Below, piece after piece: positions 57,841-64,000 of a DNA stretch of 64,000 bases. Source of the stretch: Gordionus sp. m RMFG-2023 (Eukaryota; Nematomorpha; Gordioida; Chordodea; Parachordodidae); assembly GCF_954871325.1 (NCBI RefSeq), contig NC_088777.1, positions 53,320,002-53,384,001 of the forward strand, read 5' to 3'. A model generated the notes under the pieces. It had not been told where the DNA came from, searched no databases, and was given only the letters and a program-made list of their open reading frames with translations. Positions within the stretch are counted from its first letter, which is position 1, and each line of letters starts with the position of its first letter. The translations under genes and the position numbers were made by a program.

Positions 57841-58189
57841 GTCTTGATGTACAAGTGAAATATCGACGATGGAGGGAAAAATTTTTACCCGACATTTTAT
57901 CTAGATGCGGAGCTGGAGAAGATGTGGAGGAGAAAGAACAAGAGGAAAGGGAGGAAGAATTTTAACAAGGGCTGAATCGGACCATGACAGGAGTATCTAG
58001 AGGCTAGCCGGTAACATGGGAAGAGATTAAAAGTGTGACTTTGAAAGATAAGGAATTGAGACGGATCAAAGCTTGCCTCAAGGAACAGAAAACGTGGCGG
58101 GATGGAGACAAGACCTATAAATATGTACAGAGGGAATCAGCATTATTAGATGAATGTTTGGTGTGAGGAAATAGGAGTGATATACCAAT

Positions 58190-58450
58190 CAAACTAAGAG
58201 AAGCGGTAATGGCGATGATTCATGTTGGGCATCAAGGAATGGAAAGAATGAAACAGTGGGGACGAGAATATGTTTAGTGGCCAGGAATGAACCAAGACAT
58301 TGAAAATATCAGTCGAACCTGTGTTAGATGTAATTCTTGGGCTCCGATGCCCCGAAAAGATAAAGAAAGTGTGTGGCCGAAGACAGCGCAGCCTTGGGAG
58401 AGCATCCATTTGGATTTCTTTGACTTCGAAAATAAAATATACATATTAGT
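58190..58450 (+). pseudogene. Gypsy integrase, zinc-binding part
   Basis: HVGHQGMERMKQWG and TCVRCNSW form the HHCC unit, followed by PWESIHLDFF, the usual entry to the integrase core. The core itself is not present. Confidence 0.7.
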
Positions 58451-58730
58451 GGGAGATGATAGACTTAAGCCAAATGGCGTATTAGCAAGAAATAAAAATT
58501 ATATTTTTTCTTATTTATACGCCTTTTCCGAATCGATAAAAAAGTTACGAAAATTTAACGAATCATTTAAAATTTGTATTTGTAATAAAATGGATGTATA
58601 AATAATATCGAGGACGAAATTTAGTAAACTATAAAGCAATATAAAAATTTAAAATACATAAATCTTTATATATCAGATTTTAATTTTTTGATTTATTTTG
58701 AGGATCACAGTCCAACAATTTCTTAAATCA

Positions 58731-58904
58731 AGTTGTTCACAAAAAAAAAAAGAAAGAAAATTTATTGTTGTTAAGAAATAAGATAAGTGGATATCGAAAG
58801 AAAAAGACTTTATAAAGAAGAATATTGGTCTCGTAAGATCAATTTTAATTAATAATAAGTTTTGTATTAAAAAGCTGATTTTTATTATTAAGCAAAGTTG
58901 AAAG
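58731..58904. repeat. 3' LTR part of the gypsy element
   Basis: Direct repeat of 52,361-52,525. Confidence 0.65.
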
Positions 58905-59094
58905 AGAACAGATATGTTACAAAATTATAAAACCCATAATAAATATAAAAAATCATAAATATATATCCGTTAGATGGCGTAATAGACTAAAAATTTAGTT
59001 TTAAATTATAAAAAATATGAATTATAAGAGCATAATTTTTTTTATTTTGGATTAATTTATTTGGTACAAGTTATATAATCATATAATAAAAAAA

Positions 59095-59460
59095 ATATTA
59101 AGTTTCCGTCATTATTTTGTCAATTCTCAGTTTAGTCAATTTTTTATATATTTTTGGGATTTCAAAAATATTTTATTTATTTGACTCATTTAGTGTAAAC
59201 ATATTCATATAAACATAAAATGAAAAAAATTTCAAGTTTCCGTCATTATTTTTTGAGTTATGATGTCAATTCTCAGTTTAGTCAATTTTTTATATATTTT
59301 TGGGATTTCAAAAATATTTTATTTTTTGACTCATTTAGGGTAAACATACTCATATAAATATAAAATGCGAAAAATTTCAAGTTTCCATCATTATATTTTG
59401 AGTTATGATGTCAATTCTCAGTTTAGTCAATTTTTTTTAGATTTTTGGGATTTAAAAAAA
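59095..59460. repeat. Tandem repeat, about 130-150 bp unit
   Basis: Almost three units with AAGTTTCC(G/A)TCATTAT...GTCAATTCTCAGTTTAGTC...TTTTTGGGATTTCAAAA. Non-coding. Confidence 0.85.
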
Positions 59461-59464
59461 AAAA

Positions 59465-60980
59465 AACTCTTATAAGTAACACTAAATGCGATAAAAAAAA
59501 TTGAGACTTATATATTTGAAGACAATTAAAAGTATCACTAAGAGAAGTCATATAAAAACTAAACGTCTTCATCCTAGAATAATACTCAAGGATGTGATGA
59601 AGAGATCTCTTTCTAAAAATTTGAGGCTCAAAAAATTATTTTTTACTAAAAGCAATCTTATGAATAATTATTATTTCTAAATACTTTTTAAATTAAAAAA
59701 TAAGGGCATAAAGTTTAAATTTCTGAAGAGATAGATGGATGTACAGACGTACATATCATCTTTTATTTAAAAAAATGCATAATATAATATTGATTTTTTA
59801 AAGGAAAAAACACGCGGAATTAAAAAATAAATGATATATTTATAAAACGCAAAATTGAGAAGCCTAAAACGCATAATATAATATAAGATAAAAATAAAAC
59901 GTGACCAATTATTTATTTTATTTCTATTCAATATTTGATAAATTTATTCTGATCAATTATTCTTAATCAAATTCGTTATTCGTTAAATTAATTCTATTTC
60001 ATTTACTCGACGAATCTTATTCTATAACGACGTTATTCAATAATTTCTACATTCTAAAATCATTCAAAATATTTATATATATTTAATAACAAATAATGAT
60101 AATAACAATTTTAAAAAAATTGATAATAATAACCATTGAGATGATTGAAACAAGCCAACGATTAAGACGACATATGCAACAACTTGACAATCAAAATGAT
60201 AAATCATTTGGACGACAAGCTTGCTATGACAGCTCAGATGGATTGTGGGAATGCTTTTCAGAAGAAGGGGAATGTTGATCTATTGATTTTTTATTTAACT
60301 TAAATTGTTTTTTATAGCCTTTAACTATGTATTTCGTTTAAATTCTTTTTTTATAATACACATATATATATATATATATCTTATTTTATATTTATTTTTA
60401 GTAACGTTTTAGTTTTAGAATAAAATTATTGTAAATTAAAATCTCCACCGTTATCTTTCACCACTTTTATCACCTATATAACAGAAAGAAAGTGTTAAGT
60501 TTTTTGTATTTTATCTTAAACTAGTTCTTGTTTTTTGTTGTCCCTCAATCGCCTAAAACACATCTTTAGTTTAGCCTTAAAAGCATAAATGGTTTTTCTG
60601 TCCCTCTTTTGTCTGTTTTAATTACATGTAAACGAAACATTTTGTGTTTTCTTTTAATTAGGAGGTTTTCGTACTTTTGGATTCTGTAGTAAGGTATTGA
60701 GTATTTATAACATATAGATATTTAGATCCCGAAGATTCTCCTGAATCCGGAATTATAATTTGAGTTCCGATAGGTATAGGGGAGTGGGTTGATTTTATCC
60801 CCAAGTATACAATACTAACAACTCATTTTAACGCTAAAGTTCTTTTTTTTTACTTTGCGCCAATTTTATTTTAATTTCTAAATGCGCTTTTTATTTTCCC
60901 TTTTGTTGATATTCAAATGAGTTAAAGAAAAATGAATAAAAAGGATTTATTATTTTAAATAAAGTTCAAGATTATTTAAG
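59465..60980. other. AT-rich DNA, no gene seen
   Basis: One 60-codon frame (60,096-60,278) of unknown meaning. GCCATCTAGCGG-type motifs seen elsewhere are absent here. Confidence 0.4.
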
Positions 60981-60993
60981 TTTGTTGTTTAAA

Positions 60994-61196
<203 letters not shown>

Positions 61197-61199
61197 TAG

Positions 61200-61985
61200 A
61201 AAAGTATATATAATCGAATATATTTTACTTGAAAAAAACGATATAATTATTATGAATTTGCGAACATAATTTTTAATGTTTATATTATTTTAATTTTTTT
61301 TATTTTAGTTATGATTATGTAATTCAATTTATATTGAAATAAAGTATTAGTAATTATTTTATTTATACTAGTTATTTGTATTCTCTTTAATTCTCAACTA
61401 CAACATTTGTTACCGAAACATTATGTTCTATGGGCATATTCAGTCTAATTAATTTTCATTATTTTACACCTATGAAAATAATTAATTTATATATTTATGT
61501 GGTTCTTTTATTTTTTGATAATCTTATTGTTGACCTGATTAATTTATTTTATATATTTCTTTTTCGTTATTAACTTATTACTAACTTTTAAATTGATTTT
61601 TTGTTTATATATTATTAAATTGATAAATCGTTTATGTAAATTATATTGATTTTTCGTTTATAAAAATTGTGATTTGCAAACTGAAACTATATTAAGCATG
61701 AAAATATAATACATTTTTAGTAAAAAATTAATTTTTAAAATAAAATAAATAAAATATATTTTAAGATATCTTATACGATTGTAATTTAAAATGATGAATA
61801 AAATCTCCAAAATTTGTTATACTTATTACCAGTAAACATTATGGACAATTAGTATTAAAATTAGAAAACTTCACTTATATTTTAAGTTTATAAATTTGAT
61901 AATTAATTAATTTGTTATACTTGCTGAAATAAGTATCAGCTTAATATTTAATAATCTGCGTTTTATTTATGAGGATTTCTTAATT
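61200..61985. other. AT-rich DNA, no gene seen
   Basis: Low complexity; nothing recognised. Confidence 0.5.
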
Positions 61986-61989
61986 AACT

Positions 61990-62160
61990 TAATTTGTTGT
62001 AATTCATTGTATATTTAAATACTTCTTAAATATTTCGCTTATTCAATTTGTTATAATTGTATATTTAAATATGTTCATATATTATCTTTTTATTCAATGA
62101 AATTAACATGTATATAAATACATCTCAAGGCGATTAAACATATATATATTGATATATATT
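61990..62160. repeat. Dispersed repeat R2, second copy
   Basis: Shares blocks with 35,845-36,130, including GTATATTTAAATA and ATTGATATATATTTTCATTTT. It continues into the tandem arrays that follow. Confidence 0.6.
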
Positions 62161-62169
62161 TTCATTTTC

Positions 62170-62475
62170 TAATACCACCTGTTTTCTTTTGTATAACCAT
62201 ATTATTAAATAAAAAGAACCACTTGTTTTCTTTTGTATAACCATATTTAATTAAAAAGACCACTTGTTTTCTTTTGTATAACCATATTATCAAATAAAAG
62301 GACCACACACAATTTATTCTATAGTATTTATTCTTGTTCAATATTCCTCCTTAATTCTGCAATACAATAACACACAATTTATTCCATAGTATTTATTCTT
62401 TTTCAATATTCCTCCTTAATTATGCAATACAATCACACACAATTTATTCTATACTATTTATTCTTGTTCAAAAGT
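62170..62475. repeat. Two adjoining tandem arrays
   Basis: First, three units of about 47 bp with CACTTGTTTTCTTTTGTATA, ending near 62,305. Then about 2.5 units of about 74 bp with ACACACAATTTATTC and AATATTCCTCCTTAATT. Confidence 0.9.
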
Positions 62476-62644
62476 TTTACTTGCTGAAATAAGATCAGCT
62501 TAATATTTAATAATCTGCGTTTTATTCATGAGGTTTTCTTAATTAAACTATATGGCTTGTACACGCTAACACGGACTTACTGGCGAGGTGCCACCTACTA
62601 GACAACCCTTAACTTAAACTCCGTCACTTTAGAAAGAAAGAAAG

Positions 62645-63020
62645 TGTTGTGATATTCCTATAAACACTATTATAAAAAAAAAATGTTTTATACAAATGAG
62701 AAGAATTATTACAATATTATATGGGAGGATGAGTTATTTCATATTATAGACTATGTAAATGAGGATATTTTGAATATGTTAATTTTAAATAAAAAATTAT
62801 ATATAGATATTGTTTATAGAATTTTGACTTTGTAATTTTTGTAAAAGAATTTTTGTTACTTTTAGTTATTTTTTTTATTTTTAACTTTAATATTTCTTGA
62901 TTTTTTACTATAGTTAATTTAGTATATTTACTTTATAATTTATTATTTTATATTTATATGAATAAAGGAAACCATAATTTATGTTATTAACAATTTTGTT
63001 TTAATCTTATTATTCAATCT
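62645..63020. repeat. Dispersed repeat R1, copy 2
   Basis: Matches 2,495-2,890 in the same orientation (GTGTTGTGATATTCC, TTCATATTATAGACTATGTA, ATAAAGGAAAC). Confidence 0.65.
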
Positions 63021-63024
63021 ATCA

Positions 63025-64000
63025 TCATTACAATATGATTTTCTTTTTACATTGGGCCGAAGAGCGAAAACAAAGTTGGACCAGGTTCTCTTAATTATTC
63101 AGTCTAATGGTAGTCAATGGTTAAATTGATTACAAGTTGTGGTATCCAACTGTATTCTAATGCTAGAATTCTTTTAGAATTAAAATATAATTTACAAGCC
63201 AAATTTTAAAGACGTATCATTGAAAAAGAAAGAAATAATTTTAAGGTAACTCAGTTAGATCTCAGGTAGCATTCATAGTTGACAACGAGAGCGTCATAAT
63301 CTTTGGGGGCTCAACTAAGATTTTTTTATGAGAACAAAGCCCCTATACCCCCTAATAGCCGCGCCCCGGCCTTCTACAGGGTTTTCTTTTAATATATTCT
63401 ACAAATGAATTTTGTAAATCCCGAATATCATATTTAGTCATTTATTATGCTACATACTCATACTGGCATACAAATTATGAAAGTAAGCAATGCAAGACAT
63501 TTGGTAAGCTGAGGAGATTATTTTTATTTTATTTTTTTAATACAAAATATTTATTTATTTTTTTACGGTAATAAGTATTCATTATTGAAGAATAGATATA
63601 TCGGAATTTAATAATTAAGATTTATGAATATATTTGCAGGTAAAGAATTACAAAAAGTGAAAAATAAGTTTCCCTACAATGCCTTACTACAGTATTAAAT
63701 ATTTGGATTGCTATATATAAAAAAAATTGACACCTCAGGAATTACGTAATTAATAAAATATGTTTATTTATTCCTATAAGCAACTCACATAGACAAAAAG
63801 TCAATCAAATAATGTAACAATCTGTAACCATTGTTTTATATCTCTATGATCATTACGAATCTTCATTCTTCAAAAAACTTACATAAGATTAATTTTAAAG
63901 CGTATTTTATTTAATGTATTTTGCTTTGAAACCAACTCTTTCATTATCCAATATACTTTTATATTTATTGTTGCTCCCAACAATAAGACCATCTCCCTGC
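63025..64000. other. AT-rich DNA with one transposon-like edge
   Basis: 63,300-63,375 (TTTGGGGGCTCAAC ... CCCCCTAATAGCCGCGCCCC) resembles the right end of the element class seen at 53,480 and 54,940. No gene. Confidence 0.4.

Larger units (their letters stand above)
52361..58904 (+). mobile_element. Ty3/gypsy LTR retrotransposon, broken
   Basis: The same 165-170 bp terminal sequence occurs at 52,361-52,525 and 58,731-58,904 (GTTGTT(T/C)AC...GATAAGTGGATAT...GCAAAGTTGAAAG), taken as the recognisable parts of the LTRs. In order between them: Gag with zinc knuckles, aspartic protease, a repetitive linker, reverse transcriptase, RNase H and an integrase zinc-binding start. The protease-RT-RNase H-integrase order is that of Ty3/gypsy. 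Several breaks are present and the integrase core is missing. A DNA transposon is inserted in gag. The LTRs have diverged, so this is older than the element at 44.7 kb. Confidence 0.85.

Overview
This is an AT-rich animal nuclear window (about 70% A+T by eye) with GT-AG introns. It carries one large host gene in a dense field of transposable elements. The receptor type, the hAT and MULE transposons, the Ty3/gypsy element and the base composition suggest an invertebrate, most likely an arthropod. That is an inference; no rRNA, tRNA or mitochondrial marker is present to confirm it.

Host gene. From about 41.7 kb down to 12.7 kb on the minus strand lies an ErbB/EGFR-family receptor. I traced 22 coding exons by hand. 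All use GT-AG borders, every intron phase agrees with the next exon, and together they code for about 1,660 residues. In order these are the L1 domain, furin-like CR1, L2, a long furin-like CR2 with two large unrelated insertions, one membrane span, a juxtamembrane segment, an ErbB-like kinase fold and a tyrosine-rich tail. The signal-peptide exon was not found and should lie upstream of 41,681. The kinase looks catalytically dead: HRD reads HGC, the catalytic-loop Asn is Cys, DFG reads DYY and the beta-3 Lys is apparently Val. Even so, the spacing from HxD to the activation-segment Glu matches human EGFR residue for residue, and the reading frame is open throughout.

Mobile DNA by region. 0-12.7 kb: dispersed repeats, hAT-like MITEs, a hAT element whose two halves run head to head (6.2-8.4 kb), its short deletion derivative (10.4 kb) and a decayed retroelement-type domain (9.0-9.5 kb). 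12.7-41.7 kb: receptor introns carrying a 2.8-kb palindromic MULE, a second 1.2-kb palindromic element, several MITEs, a 3.9-kb hAT with clear target duplications and a 690-bp hAT-like element with a perfect 8-bp target duplication. 44.7-47.9 kb: a young LTR element with 5-bp target duplications and an extra inverted LTR inside. 49.6-50.6 kb: another long inverted-repeat element. 52.4-58.9 kb: a broken Ty3/gypsy copy interrupted by a DNA transposon. 58.9-64 kb: tandem repeats, a long TTTC microsatellite and dispersed repeats.

Across the window, five elements of at least four kinds are arranged head to head or as foldbacks. That recurrence, the pseudokinase receptor, and Gag-like proteins that begin with a membrane-type hydrophobic segment are the points most worth a second look.
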